Assembly (NCBI RefSeq): GCF_902832845.1
Contig: NZ_CADFDB010000009.1
Span: 62,001 to 126,000 of the forward strand
Length of the DNA: 64,000 nt
Direction: 5' to 3'
Source of the DNA: Burkholderia metallica
GTDB lineage: Bacteria; Pseudomonadota; Gammaproteobacteria; Burkholderiales; Burkholderiaceae
In this document: one piece after another, positions 27,953 to 38,162 of the stretch
How the letters are laid out: each line of letters opens with the position of its first letter
How positions within the stretch are numbered: the first letter of the stretch is position 1
The notes under the pieces: generated by a model
What the model was told of the DNA's origin: nothing
What the model saw: the letters and a program-made list of their open reading frames with translations, nothing else
The model's database searches: none
Translations under genes and position numbers: made by a program

Positions 27953-28167
27953 CGGGGCGCTCCGTCACGCGGCTCGCCGCGCCCCGCATCGGGGAGCAGC
28001 CGCCCGCGCAGCGCGACCGGCACGAGTTCGCACGGCACCGCATCGCGCCGGTCGATCCCGCGCGGCGCCTGAAAGCCGCGGCCGATGCCGAGGTGCTGCG
28101 CGACGATCCACACCGGCACCGCGATCACGATGCCGACGATGAAGCCGATGACGATTGCGGCAATCAT
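27949..28167 (-). CDS. bcsF: Small membrane protein BcsF
   Basis: A 72-residue protein with one N-terminal membrane helix (MIAAIVIGFIVGIVIAVPVW) and a basic, Arg/Pro-rich tail. It shares little sequence with E. coli BcsF, but the size, the single helix and the place directly after bcsE fit. In E. coli BcsF recruits BcsE to the membrane. It overlaps bcsE and bcsQ by four bases at each end, so it is translated as part of the block. Confidence 0.75.
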   Translation of the reverse strand: MIAAIVIGFIVGIVIAVPVWIVAQHLGIGRGFQAPRGIDRRDAVPCELVPVALRGRLLPDAGRGEPRDGAPR

Positions 28168-30125
28168 GCGACCCCCTGCTTGCGCAGCGGCATCGCGCTG
28201 CGGATGGCGCCGCGCTTGTGTGCGGCGGTAACGACGGATTCCGGCGACGATGCGTCGCCGGCCGCGGCCGGCGGCGTCGCGCCGGGCGCCTTCATCGCCT
28301 CGAGCGCGACGACCGTATCGATCGCGTCGATCGCATCGCTCACTTCGCCCGCTTCAGGCAACGCGTCGCCGGGACCGGCGCGCGTCGCGCCCGCCGGCTG
28401 CGTGGCCGCGAACAGATCGCTGTAGTCGGCGATCGGCGCACGCCGGTTCTCGGCCTTCAGCGCATCGAGCTCGGTGTCGATGCTGCCGCGCCCGAGGCAC
28501 ACGACACGATCGGACAGCGTATCGACCGGCACGTCGAAGATGCGTGCGAGCGCGTCCTCGGCATCCGCCGGCTCGCACGCGAACAGGAACACGTACAGGT
28601 GCGCGGCGTCGGCCGTCACGATGTCGCCCGCGCGGCGCGGCCGGCAATGCCGCAGCGCGTCGACGTGCGCGACGCCCGGCAGCAGCGCGATCTTCGCGAG
28701 CGTATGCGGCAACGCGAGCACGGCGCCGCGATCGAGCACCGCGCGAATGCGCAGGCAAAACGCGCCGACCGGCAGGTAGCCGAGCACCGAATCGCCGAGC
28801 GCGGCCGCGAGCGCCGCGCGATAGTCGGCCGCGACGGGCCGCGCATAGAGCTGGCCGCGCAGCGCGTGCACGGCGGCCTGCATCCGCGACACCGGCAGGT
28901 CGCGTGCGACGACGCGGCTCGCGCCGACGCTCAGCACGAGCATCTCGAACTGCTGGCGCAGCACTTCGCCGCGCTCGACGACCGCGATCTTCAGCGCGCC
29001 GCCGCACCGCCGCCGCAGCGCGTGCACGTCCGCGCACAGCGCTTCGAGCTGCGCATGCGAGCGGAACACGAGCACCGCGGTCGCGGCCTGCGCATGCGCG
29101 CACGCGGCGACCACGGCCGCGTTGTCGTCGACGATTTCCCAGCCGTCCGGCACGCGGTTCGCGCCGTCGAGCACCGCGCGGCTGACGACCACGCGATCCT
29201 CGTCGCTCGCGAGTTTCGTCCGGCGCGCGGGCCCGGCCGCGCCGCCGTCGACGCTCGCCGTCAGCCGGCCGCCCGGCGCGAAGCGCAGCGGCCGTACTTC
29301 GCCGGCCGCGAGCGTGTCGCCGGCGCGCCAGAAATCGACGACCCACAGCAGTTCGCCGTGCGTGCGCTGCAACTGCGCGACACCCGAGCAGATACCGTGG
29401 AAACCGCTGCGCGGCGTGCGATTCGCGTCGCGCACGAACGGCGCATCGTCGGTGCGCGCTGCGTCGCCCGCCCGGGCCGTTTCGGGATCGAGCAGCAGCA
29501 CGAGCGCGATCCGGTGCGTGCGGCACCAGTCGGCGAGTGCGAGCGCCTCGTCGGCGAGCGCAATCGGGTCGTCCCAGCTGAACCAGCGCTGCGCGCCTTC
29601 GACGAAATACAGCGCGCGCGCGCGAAAACCGTAGCGCTTCATCGCGCGCAGGCCGCCGGTCAGCCGTGCGAACGGGCCCGGCGCCGCGCGGCGCGGTGCG
29701 TCGGCGGACAAGCCGGCGGCGGCGTTGTCGTCGTCGGCCGGTTCGGCCGCGGGCGGCATCGCGAGCACGTTCAGGTTGCGCGGCCATCCGGCCGGCTGCG
29801 CGCCGCCCGCGAAGCCGAGCGCCTCCATCTGTTCGGCGACGTGCGCCGCGTCGCGTGCGAGCACGACCGTCACGTCGCGCGTGCGCGCCTGACGCGCGCT
29901 CTCCCACACGAGCGCATCGCAGGCCGGCGTGCCGCCGGCCGCGTAGATCGCATACAGGCCGCCGGCTTCCAGTTGCGTCCACGCATCGGGCAAGCCGTCG
30001 ATCGCGATCCGGCTCACCGCGCCGACGCGGCCGCCGGCCGGCCCCACGCCGAGCAGCGCCCGCAGGCGGCCTCGCAGGCCGGTGGCGGCGAGCGCGGGGC
30101 GGGCGGCATCGATTTCCGTATTCAC
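28164..30125 (-). CDS. bcsE: c-di-GMP-binding regulator BcsE
   Basis: A 653-residue cytoplasmic protein of the BcsE family, which binds c-di-GMP through a degenerate GGDEF-like (GIL) domain and boosts cellulose synthesis. Recognisable parts are an N-terminal RecA-like region with SGLYAIYAAGG-type strands, FHGICSGVAQLQRTHGELLWVVDFWR in the middle and LPHTLAKIALLPGVAHVDALR toward the end. I could not place the c-di-GMP RxxD contact with confidence. The C-terminal 130 residues are low in structure. It lies 17 bases after bcsC. Confidence 0.85.
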   Translation of the reverse strand: MNTEIDAARPALAATGLRGRLRALLGVGPAGGRVGAVSRIAIDGLPDAWTQLEAGGLYAIYAAGGTPACDALVWESARQARTRDVTVVLARDAAHVAEQMEALGFAGGAQPAGWPRNLNVLAMPPAAEPADDDNAAAGLSADAPRRAAPGPFARLTGGLRAMKRYGFRARALYFVEGAQRWFSWDDPIALADEALALADWCRTHRIALVLLLDPETARAGDAARTDDAPFVRDANRTPRSGFHGICSGVAQLQRTHGELLWVVDFWRAGDTLAAGEVRPLRFAPGGRLTASVDGGAAGPARRTKLASDEDRVVVSRAVLDGANRVPDGWEIVDDNAAVVAACAHAQAATAVLVFRSHAQLEALCADVHALRRRCGGALKIAVVERGEVLRQQFEMLVLSVGASRVVARDLPVSRMQAAVHALRGQLYARPVAADYRAALAAALGDSVLGYLPVGAFCLRIRAVLDRGAVLALPHTLAKIALLPGVAHVDALRHCRPRRAGDIVTADAAHLYVFLFACEPADAEDALARIFDVPVDTLSDRVVCLGRGSIDTELDALKAENRRAPIADYSDLFAATQPAGATRAGPGDALPEAGEVSDAIDAIDTVVALEAMKAPGATPPAAAGDASSPESVVTAAHKRGAIRSAMPLRKQGVA

Positions 30126-30142
30126 GACGTTCCCCCAGTCAC

Positions 30143-33100
30143 CTAGTAATCCGAATAAAGCCGTACCGGCGTCGGCGTGACGAGCCAGCTGCGCTGCGCG
30201 CGCGCGTCGAACGCGTAGCGCAGATACACGAGCGCCGAACTCGGCGCGTAGTCGTGCGATCGGTCGACGTGCAGTTGCGCGCCGACGCTCAGGTGCGGGT
30301 TCACGCGGTATTCGACGATCCCGTTGACGCCGTACGAGAATGACACGCCGCGCGTCGAACTGCCCGCGTACACGAACCCGGCCGCCACCTGCGCGGCCCG
30401 CTGGTCGGCGGACATCGGGTAATACAGCGAATCCTTTTCATAGCTGTTCGAGATCCCGCCCGTGACGGTCAGGTCCCACGACAGCGCATCGTGCCGCCCC
30501 GCCCATTCGATCGGCACGCCGAGCGACAGGTAGCGCTGCGGGCTGTAGTAGCCGCCCTGCCCGTACGTGTAGTAGCGCAGGTTCTGCGCGTAATGCCACG
30601 CATTGCCGACGAGCCCGGTGCTGACCTTCATCGCCGCGCGCTCGTACACCGGCACCGTGAAGCCCGTGCGCAGCGTGACTTCCGCGTTGCGCTCGACGTT
30701 GCGCCCGGACAGCACGCCCGTGCCGAGTTCCGCGAACAGGTTCGTGCGGCCGACGTCGACCGATGCGCGCAGGTTCACGCCGTCGCGGCGCACGCCGCCC
30801 CAGACCTCGCCCGTCCACGGGTCGCGCATCCCCGCGTACGACAGCACGCTGCTCGTTTCCGGCCGCCGCGACACGTTCACCGAGAACCCGGCCGGGCCCG
30901 CGTCGAAGCGATAGCGCACGCCGCCGACGAGGTAGTGCACGGGAAAACCGAGCGGCGACGTGCCGAGATCGACGCGCCAGGCGTCCGACAGATAGCCGGC
31001 GCCGAGCGCGACGCCCGTCGCCGACTGGTGCAGCGAGCCCGGCGGGTTCGCGATCGACGCGGGCGTCAGCGCGTTCTGCGCGTTCAGCGCCGCGTAGCGG
31101 CCAAACGTATTGAGCACATACGCGTTCGGATTGCTCGTATCGAGCGTGCCCGGGTCGAGATGCACGGTGTCGATCTGCGCGAACACGTGCCCGTCGTAGC
31201 GCACGGGCATCTGCACGTAGATCGGCACCTGCTGCGCGCGATACGACGAGACGCCTTCGTCGCCCGACTTGTACGCGGGCGTCCAGCCGGTCTCGATCTC
31301 GGGATTGCGCCGCTGCGCGAGATCCGCGAACGCGGCCTGCGCGGGCGTCAGGCCGTCGCGGCCGGGGCTCACGCCGCTCGCGCGTTCCTGCGACAGCGAC
31401 AGCCGGTACAGCGACGCCGCGTCGTCGTAGCGGCCCTGGGTCTCGGCCACGCGCCCGGCGGCCACCGTCACGTCGGCGCGCGCCGGATACGCGGCCTGCA
31501 GCCGGTCGGTCACCTGCGCGGCGTCGTCCGGGCGGCGCAGCGCGTTCAGGCGGCGCACGGCCGACAGTTGCGTGTCGACGTCGTCGTCGGGCGTGCGGGC
31601 GAGCACCGCCTGCACGCGCGCGAGCGCGGCCGCACGGTTGCCGCTGTCTTCGTCGATGCGGGCGAGCGCGAGCTGCGTATCGGCGTCTTCCGGCATGCGC
31701 GCGACGACCGGCGCGAGGGCATCGCGCGCGGCGTCGTAACGGCCCTGCGCGCGTTCGAGATCGGCCAGCTCGAGCGCATAGCGCTTGTCCGCGCGGCCGG
31801 CCGGGCTCGCGCCAGCAAGCAGCGTGCGTGCCCGCGCGTAGTCGCGCTGCGCGATCGCGTCGTCCGTCTGCCGCAGCACGAGCCGCAGCGACTGGTCCTC
31901 GATCCTCGCCGTCTGCGCAGGAGTCAGCGACGGTTCGCGGCGCAGCGTGTCGAGCCATGCGACGAGTGCGTCGTCTCGCCCCGCGCTGCCGAGCAGGTCG
32001 CCGTAGCGCAGCCGCACATCGGTATCGGCTTCGCGCGGATGCGCGGCGATCCAGTCGCGCAACGGCGCGAGGCCGCTGTCCGGTTCGCCCGCGTCGATCC
32101 ACTGCGCGCCGATCGCGGCGAGCATGTCGGGATCGTCCGGCGCACTCGCCTGCGCGTGCGCGAGCGACGCGGCAAAGGCCGCGCGATCGCCGCGCGCGAG
32201 CGTGCCGCGTGCATCGGCCAGCGCGTGTTCGGCATCGAGCTTGCGCGCGAGCGCGCGCATCCCGTCCGAGCGGTGCGCGTCGTCGACGGGCGCGAGCGCG
32301 GCCTGCGCGCCCGCGACGTCGTCGATCGAATTGCGGTACAACGCGGTCGCGTAGCGCATTTCGGGCGTATCGCCTTGCGCAAGCCCGTCGTCCATCACCG
32401 TGCGGCCGAGTTGGCGCAGCCCCATGTCGCGATAGAGGCGCGCGAGCGCGAAGCGCGTCCACGGTGCGTCGGGCGCCGCCCGCACGGCGGCTTCGTAGCG
32501 CTGCGCGGCCGCGCCACGGGCGCCCTGGTCCGCAAGCGCGCGCGCCTGGTCCGCGAGCACGCCGGCGCGCAGGCCGTCGAGCGCGCGCCGATCGTCGCGG
32601 CCCGTCACGCGGCCTTGCAGCGCGTCGAGCAGCGGGCCGATCTTGTCCGCGCGGCCGGTGCGCTCATACAGGGTGGCCGTGTCGCGCACGGCCGCGAGGT
32701 CCGGCGAACGCCGGGCCAGCAGTTCGCGCAGTAACGGCTCCGCGCGCGCCCAGTCGCGCTGCGCGAGCAACGCATCGGCCAGCTGAAGTTTCGCGTCCGG
32801 GCTGTCCGGCTGCAGCGCGAGCGCCGCGCGGGCCGCGCGTTCCTCGTCCTGCGCACGGCCCGCCGCGGCGGCCGCGCGGCCTTGCGCGAGCAGCCCCCAG
32901 AACTGCGCGGTGCGCGCGAGGCCCTGCCATTTGCCGCGCTGGTCGGCCGACAGCGTCGCGGCGCGCGCGAACAGCGCGCGCGCCTCGTCGTGCCGGCCTT
33001 CGCGCAGCCGCAGCAGGCCGAGCCCGCCGACCGCGTCGGCGTCGTCCGCCCGCGCCCGAGCGGCGCGCGCAAGCAGCGGATCGGCGCCGGCCAGGTCGCC

Positions 33101-34033
33101 GCGCGCAAGCGCCCGCAGGCCGCGCTGCTGCGCAATGTAGTCGGGATTGCGTTCGAGCTGGCGCTGTGCGTCGCGCTGGCGATCCAGTGCCGCGGCGCGG
33201 TCGACGAATTCGGTATCGTCCGGTACGAGCGCGAGATACGCATGCAGCGCATCGAGATACGCGGGATCGCTGCCGGCCGACTGCAGCACGCGCCGCCACA
33301 ACGCCATCGCGTCCGTATGGTCGGCGTCGGTGCGCTTCGCGAGCGCCCACGCGATCCGGTTCGCCTCCGGACGCGTGTCGGCGCGCTGGTTCAGCAGCCG
33401 CGCGAGCGCCATCGCCGCACTCGTGTCGCGCGGATCGGCCGCGACCGCGCGGCGCAGCGCGGCGACCGCCGGCTCGCGGCCGCCCGGCGCATTCGACACG
33501 ATCTGGTAATACTCGGCGCCGAGCGCGCCCGACGGCGCGCCGTTCGGAAACAGCGCGACGATCCGCCGGGCCGCCTCGTCGGCGCGGCCGCTGCGCGCGA
33601 GCAGGCGGATCTGCGCCATCTCGCCGCGCCCGCTCGTCGCGACGCGGTATTCGTCCGCCACCCGGCGCGTGGCGGGCGCCGTGGGCGACTGCGCCTGCAG
33701 ACGCGCGAGCGACGCCTGCGCGCCTTGCGCGTCGCCGAGCCGCAACAGCACACGCACCTGCTCGGCCAGCAGCCCGGGGTCTCCCGGCGCGATCAGCAGC
33801 CCCTTGCGCAGCGCATCGCGCGCGAGGTCGTCGCGATGCTTGACGCCCCACATCCGCGCGGTGTCGAGCAGGCGCTGCGCGTCGGCGGACGCGGCGGTCG
33901 CGGGCGTCGCCGACGTCGCGGGGTTCGCCTTCGCCGCCTCCGGCACGGTGCCCGGCGCCGCCGCGCACACCGACGACGCGAGCCACGCGAATCCCGCGAC
34001 GTGCGGCGCGGCGCGCTTCAGCGGGCGGCGCAT
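30143..34033 (-). CDS. bcsC: Cellulose export outer-membrane protein BcsC
   Basis: A 1296-residue exported protein. A signal peptide (to about residue 25) is followed by TPR-type helical repeats over roughly residues 45-900, visible as many A-rich repeats with LARxLxxQGD-like units, and a C-terminal beta-barrel of about 330 residues. It forms the periplasmic scaffold and outer-membrane pore for the cellulose chain. The start at 34033 lies 16 bases inside the end of bcsZ and gives a proper signal peptide. Length is somewhat above the E. coli protein. Confidence 0.94.
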   Translation of the reverse strand: MRRPLKRAAPHVAGFAWLASSVCAAAPGTVPEAAKANPATSATPATAASADAQRLLDTARMWGVKHRDDLARDALRKGLLIAPGDPGLLAEQVRVLLRLGDAQGAQASLARLQAQSPTAPATRRVADEYRVATSGRGEMAQIRLLARSGRADEAARRIVALFPNGAPSGALGAEYYQIVSNAPGGREPAVAALRRAVAADPRDTSAAMALARLLNQRADTRPEANRIAWALAKRTDADHTDAMALWRRVLQSAGSDPAYLDALHAYLALVPDDTEFVDRAAALDRQRDAQRQLERNPDYIAQQRGLRALARGDLAGADPLLARAARARADDADAVGGLGLLRLREGRHDEARALFARAATLSADQRGKWQGLARTAQFWGLLAQGRAAAAAGRAQDEERAARAALALQPDSPDAKLQLADALLAQRDWARAEPLLRELLARRSPDLAAVRDTATLYERTGRADKIGPLLDALQGRVTGRDDRRALDGLRAGVLADQARALADQGARGAAAQRYEAAVRAAPDAPWTRFALARLYRDMGLRQLGRTVMDDGLAQGDTPEMRYATALYRNSIDDVAGAQAALAPVDDAHRSDGMRALARKLDAEHALADARGTLARGDRAAFAASLAHAQASAPDDPDMLAAIGAQWIDAGEPDSGLAPLRDWIAAHPREADTDVRLRYGDLLGSAGRDDALVAWLDTLRREPSLTPAQTARIEDQSLRLVLRQTDDAIAQRDYARARTLLAGASPAGRADKRYALELADLERAQGRYDAARDALAPVVARMPEDADTQLALARIDEDSGNRAAALARVQAVLARTPDDDVDTQLSAVRRLNALRRPDDAAQVTDRLQAAYPARADVTVAAGRVAETQGRYDDAASLYRLSLSQERASGVSPGRDGLTPAQAAFADLAQRRNPEIETGWTPAYKSGDEGVSSYRAQQVPIYVQMPVRYDGHVFAQIDTVHLDPGTLDTSNPNAYVLNTFGRYAALNAQNALTPASIANPPGSLHQSATGVALGAGYLSDAWRVDLGTSPLGFPVHYLVGGVRYRFDAGPAGFSVNVSRRPETSSVLSYAGMRDPWTGEVWGGVRRDGVNLRASVDVGRTNLFAELGTGVLSGRNVERNAEVTLRTGFTVPVYERAAMKVSTGLVGNAWHYAQNLRYYTYGQGGYYSPQRYLSLGVPIEWAGRHDALSWDLTVTGGISNSYEKDSLYYPMSADQRAAQVAAGFVYAGSSTRGVSFSYGVNGIVEYRVNPHLSVGAQLHVDRSHDYAPSSALVYLRYAFDARAQRSWLVTPTPVRLYSDY

Positions 34034-35247
34034 GCACGGCCTCCCCAGCGGGGGTCGAGCGTGCCGTCCGCGCCGAACCGGTAGCGGCCGTCGCGCCAGC
34101 CGAGCCCGAACAGCGTCAGCACGCTCGTGTAGTAACCGGGCGCCGACTGGCGCGCGAGCGTATCGACGCGCGCCGCCTGCGCGTCCGCGAGCGCGCGCTG
34201 CCCGCGTGCGTCGAGGAACGGCACGGCCGCCGCCGAGAACCCGCCGTTGCCGTCGTTCGGCCCGGCGACGCCCGTCGTCGTATCGACCTTTTCCGGCGGC
34301 GCGCCATGCTCGGCGATGTAATCGGCGAACGGCGCAAAACGGGCGAGCAGCGGCGCGGCGAGCGGATCGGCGCGATCGAGCATGCCGGCCCACAGATACA
34401 CGCGGATCGCGTTGTACGCGCTCTCCGCACGGGTGTCGCGATCGGGACCGAAACCCGTGCCCGCGCGATACAGCGCCCAGTCGGGCGAAAAGCCTTTCGG
34501 CGCGGTGTCGAGCAGCACGCGCCCGGTACTGGCGGCGAGCGCGGCCCAGCGCCGGTCGTCGGGCAGCCGCGCGCCGAGCGCGCGGATCACCTGCGGCGGC
34601 GAATAGCTCGGATTCACGCGCCACTGCCCGTCGGCGAGCTTGAAGCCCGTCGGCCCGGGCAGCAGCGTGAGGCCGAGGCCCGGCACGCTCGCCGTCTCGT
34701 CGTCGAGCACGCGCTTCGCGAGCAGCGCGCCGCGCGCCGTGTAGCTGCGCTCGTGCCACAGCCGCCCGGCCTCGACGAGCGCATAGGCGATCCACAGGTC
34801 GGCATCCGACGCCGCGTTCGCATCGAGCACGCGCCACGCGCCGTCGGGCGCGCGGCCCCACAGCCACGCCGGCAGATGCGCGCTCAGGTCGCCCTGTGCG
34901 AGATTGTTCTCGGTCCATGCGAGGATCGTGTCGAACGTGCGCCGGTCGTTCGCGACCAGCGCGAAGAAAAGTCCATACGCCTGCCCCTCCGAGACCGTGC
35001 GCGAATCGGCCGAGCCGACGTCGATCACGCGGCCGTCGGCCGAGATGAAATCGCGCTTGAACGCGTCCCAGCGCGGCCATGCCGCGCCGCATCCCGCGTC
35101 GGCCGCACCGGTCGCACCCGCTCCTGCAGCCTGCGCGCGCGCGGCCATGCCGGCCGCCGCGCACGTGAACGCCGCCGCCATCGCGAGTACCGCGCCGACG
35201 CGCCGCGCCGGCCGCATTGCCCGTCGCTTCGCCATTGCCCGCGCCAT
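34018..35247 (-). CDS. bcsZ: Periplasmic cellulase BcsZ (GH8)
   Basis: A 409-residue glycoside hydrolase family 8 endoglucanase with an Arg-rich N-terminus and a signal peptide to about residue 40. The catalytic acid is probably Glu87 in VSEGQAYGLFFAL. Other family blocks are LPAWLWGR, DADLWIAYAL, NPSYSPPQ and ESAYNAIRVYLWAG. BcsZ trims cellulose in the periplasm and tunes polymer amount. It starts four bases before the end region of bcsB and overlaps bcsC by 16 bases. Confidence 0.95.
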   Translation of the reverse strand: MARAMAKRRAMRPARRVGAVLAMAAAFTCAAAGMAARAQAAGAGATGAADAGCGAAWPRWDAFKRDFISADGRVIDVGSADSRTVSEGQAYGLFFALVANDRRTFDTILAWTENNLAQGDLSAHLPAWLWGRAPDGAWRVLDANAASDADLWIAYALVEAGRLWHERSYTARGALLAKRVLDDETASVPGLGLTLLPGPTGFKLADGQWRVNPSYSPPQVIRALGARLPDDRRWAALAASTGRVLLDTAPKGFSPDWALYRAGTGFGPDRDTRAESAYNAIRVYLWAGMLDRADPLAAPLLARFAPFADYIAEHGAPPEKVDTTTGVAGPNDGNGGFSAAAVPFLDARGQRALADAQAARVDTLARQSAPGYYTSVLTLFGLGWRDGRYRFGADGTLDPRWGGRACAAR

Positions 35248-35250
35248 CCG

Positions 35251-37590
35251 TTACATCCCCCGTCGGCGCGCGGCGATGCGCTGCAGCACGCTGAACACGC
35301 CGAGCGCGAGCAGCAGCCCCGCGACGACGCCGACCGCGCCGAGCACGACCGGATGCCGCGCCGCGTGCGTCCAGACGCGCGCATACCACGGCACGAAGCC
35401 GACCACGTAAGGCTCGCCGACGCGCAGGCTGTCGACCTGCCCCGGCCGCACCAGCGCGAGGTCGCCCTGCAGTTGCGACACGAGCCCCGCGTTCTCGAAC
35501 ACGTCGAGCAGATCGCCGAGGCGCGGCGGGTCGGTCGCAGTCAGCGCGACGACGCTGCGCCCGTGGCTACCCGGCAGCTCGAACCCGGCGAGCGCCGCGA
35601 GCGGGCCCGTCTGCTCGATGTGCGCGCCGCCGTCGGCCAGCCCGACGCCGTTGCGCCAGCGCTCCTTCACCGAGAACGCGACGCGCGCGGCGCCGGCACC
35701 GCCCGCGCTGCCCTGTTCGCCGATCACGAGCGGCAGCGCCGCGCGCCAGTGCGCGAGCAGCGGCGACGCGGGCGAGCCGTCGATCACGAGCAGATCCTTG
35801 CTGCCCGACAGCGCGGCGACGTCGCCGGGCCGCGCGACCTGCACACGCAGCGCCGGGAAGCCGGTCCATTCGCCCATGTGACCGAGCATCGTCAGATAGG
35901 CCTCGAGCTCCTGCCGCGACGGCCGCTCGGGCATCACGACAGCCGTCTGCGACAGGTCGGCGAAGCGCGTGAACGGGAAGCCGCTGTTCGCGAAGAACGC
36001 GAGGTTCGGCAGTTGGGCGTAATGGACGAAATGCGAGAAGTCGATGGTCGAATCGGGATCGATCGCCGCGCGCTGCGGCTCGGTCGCGGTGCTCGAACAG
36101 AGGCCCGTCTTCTGCGAGTCGAGCGTGAAGCGGAACTGCAGCTGGTTGCCGCTGCCGACCCGGAACGCCGGGATGTCGACGTCGCTCGTCACGCGCCCTT
36201 CGGGCACCGACAGCAGCGGCAGCTGCATGCGGCCTCGCGCGTCCTCGGCATGGGCCGGCCCGAGCCGGTACGACTTCACGAGCTGGTCGTTGATCTCGAC
36301 GGCGAGCGTCGAGTTGTCCTGCACCGTCGGCGCCGTGTAGCGGTAGCGCAGCGTGATCGGCACGCCCGCGCCGTTCCACGAATGCAGATCGGACGGGACG
36401 CGCAGGTTCAGGCGGATCGCGTCGGGCGACGTGCCGCGCACTTCCAGCTCGCGCGTATCGGACACGAGCTCGCGGAACGCGATCGGCCGGTTCACCGGCA
36501 GCCAGCGCGGCGCGTCGTACGGCTTGCGCGGCGCGCCGAGATCGACGTGCGCGACCGTCGCCGCCGGCCCCGACAGCGCCACGCGGCCCAGCACGAGCGT
36601 CGCGACCGCGTCGTCGACCTCGGCCGCCGTGCGGCCCGTGACGACGAGCAGCTTGCGCCCGGGCGCCGCGGGGTTGTCGGTCATCGCGAGCAGCGGGCCG
36701 TTGATCGACGGCAGCGCGAGGCCGGCCGGCAGGGTCGCCACCGTGCCGATCACCACCGCCTGGTCGTCGGCCGGCAGCCCGGACGACACCGGAAAGCGCG
36801 CGTGCCGGTAGTCGGCCAGTGCGCCGAACCACGACGCGAGCACGCCCGCACTGCGCAGCGTCGCCGAATCGGGCGACGCCGGCAGCACGAACGGCAGCCG
36901 CACGCGGCCGTTGTCGCGCCGGTCGAAGAACGGCGCGGGCAACAGCGCAAGATCGTTCGGCAGGCGCACCGGCGATTCGTCGAGGATCAGCTCGCTCTTC
37001 GGGCTCACGTCGGCCCACAGCGCGGAATTCGCCGGGTCCTCGCAATGGTCGAGCGTGTAGTGCGCGATCAGCCGCAGCCCGATCTGGTTGAAATCCGAGA
37101 AGTAGCGCGGATCGATCGGGATCTCCTGCGTGACCGTGCGGCCCGCCTGCGCGGCGTCGAACGGAACGGTCGCGATGACCTCCCCGTTCACCGACACCTT
37201 CAGGTGCGACATCGGGAACACCAGCGACGGCGAATACGCGTAGGTCAGGCGCAGCCGCGCGCCGGTGACCACCCGGTCGAGCCGCACGCCCGCGTTGATC
37301 GTGCGCGCGTCGTCGGCGCCGCGCAGGCGCAGCGGATCGAACGCGCCGAGCGACGCAAACGGCACGCGCACCGTCGTCGACGGCAGGCCGGCCGCGGCCG
37401 CGGCCGCGCTGGCCGCGGCAGGCGTGGCCGTGAGCACCGACGCCGAAGCCAATGTCGGCGCAGCGCCGGACGCGGCAGCAGCCGCACCGGTAGCCGGCAC
37501 GGCCGGGATCGGCGCGGCCGACAGCGCGGCCGCGTGAAACGCGCCGACCAGCGCGCCCGACAGGACGAGCAGCGAGACGGCCGGCTTCAT
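35251..37590 (-). CDS. bcsB: Cellulose synthase periplasmic subunit BcsB
   Basis: A 779-residue membrane-anchored periplasmic protein that guides cellulose from BcsA. A signal peptide is at the N-terminus and one membrane helix near residues 745-770 (VVLGAVGVVAGLLLALGVF) closes it; BcsB binds BcsA through this helix. The body has paired carbohydrate-binding and flavodoxin-like domains, including FPMSHLKVSVNGEVI and DLHSWNGAGVPITLRYR. It is the first gene of the operon, with a long AT-rich leader upstream. Confidence 0.95.
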   Translation of the reverse strand: MKPAVSLLVLSGALVGAFHAAALSAAPIPAVPATGAAAAASGAAPTLASASVLTATPAAASAAAAAAGLPSTTVRVPFASLGAFDPLRLRGADDARTINAGVRLDRVVTGARLRLTYAYSPSLVFPMSHLKVSVNGEVIATVPFDAAQAGRTVTQEIPIDPRYFSDFNQIGLRLIAHYTLDHCEDPANSALWADVSPKSELILDESPVRLPNDLALLPAPFFDRRDNGRVRLPFVLPASPDSATLRSAGVLASWFGALADYRHARFPVSSGLPADDQAVVIGTVATLPAGLALPSINGPLLAMTDNPAAPGRKLLVVTGRTAAEVDDAVATLVLGRVALSGPAATVAHVDLGAPRKPYDAPRWLPVNRPIAFRELVSDTRELEVRGTSPDAIRLNLRVPSDLHSWNGAGVPITLRYRYTAPTVQDNSTLAVEINDQLVKSYRLGPAHAEDARGRMQLPLLSVPEGRVTSDVDIPAFRVGSGNQLQFRFTLDSQKTGLCSSTATEPQRAAIDPDSTIDFSHFVHYAQLPNLAFFANSGFPFTRFADLSQTAVVMPERPSRQELEAYLTMLGHMGEWTGFPALRVQVARPGDVAALSGSKDLLVIDGSPASPLLAHWRAALPLVIGEQGSAGGAGAARVAFSVKERWRNGVGLADGGAHIEQTGPLAALAGFELPGSHGRSVVALTATDPPRLGDLLDVFENAGLVSQLQGDLALVRPGQVDSLRVGEPYVVGFVPWYARVWTHAARHPVVLGAVGVVAGLLLALGVFSVLQRIAARRRGM

Positions 37591-38162
37591 GCGCCGCTCC
37601 GTTTCGTCAGGATCGCCCCGTCATCCGTCGCATCGCAACCGATGCGCGCAAAGCAGCCATGCTCGTGAGTGAACATCCCCACTGCTTCCCCTCATATCTA
37701 ACTGGCCTGTTCGTTTATCGAAACGATGCGGCGAATTCTTTAATCGACCGTCTTCGCGTTGCGCGCGCCTGGCACCGGCGCTCGCCTATTCGTCACACTA
37801 TCTCAAAAATAGGACAAAACTTACCCCGATTCGCAACGGTGAGGCGAAAAAGCCTCGTTTCGGCACGAACTGCTGCATGAACGGGACGAATGGTAAGAAT
37901 TGCGCCGTTGTCGGCGGACAGGCCGAACGGCATGCCGCCGGCGCGGTGCGGCCGGCCGGCGGTCCGTTGCAGACCGCCCGGGAACGCGCTGCCGCGAGGC
38001 GGCGCGTATGCTACCGCAATCCCGCGCCGCCGGATCGGCTTTCTTTCACCGAAAACTGACCTGTATCAAATCGTCGACATCGCCACCCCGCTACCGACAC
38101 GCGGGCGCTCGTCAATCGCCCGGTGTCGCCTGCCGCCGCGCACGTACGGCGCGCAAGCACGG
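37591..38162. other. Leader / promoter region of the bcs operon
   Basis: A gene-free stretch of 572 bases ahead of bcsB. Its middle (about 37680-37870) is markedly AT-richer than the flanks, for example CTCAAAAATAGGACAAAAC, and should hold the bcs promoter and regulator sites. I found no convincing -35/-10 pair or known operator. No open frame in it looks like a protein. Confidence 0.6.

Noticed and set aside
28164-30125. A c-di-GMP I-site RxxD in BcsE
   Set aside because: I could not place a unique RxxD in the right structural context by eye, so I do not claim one.
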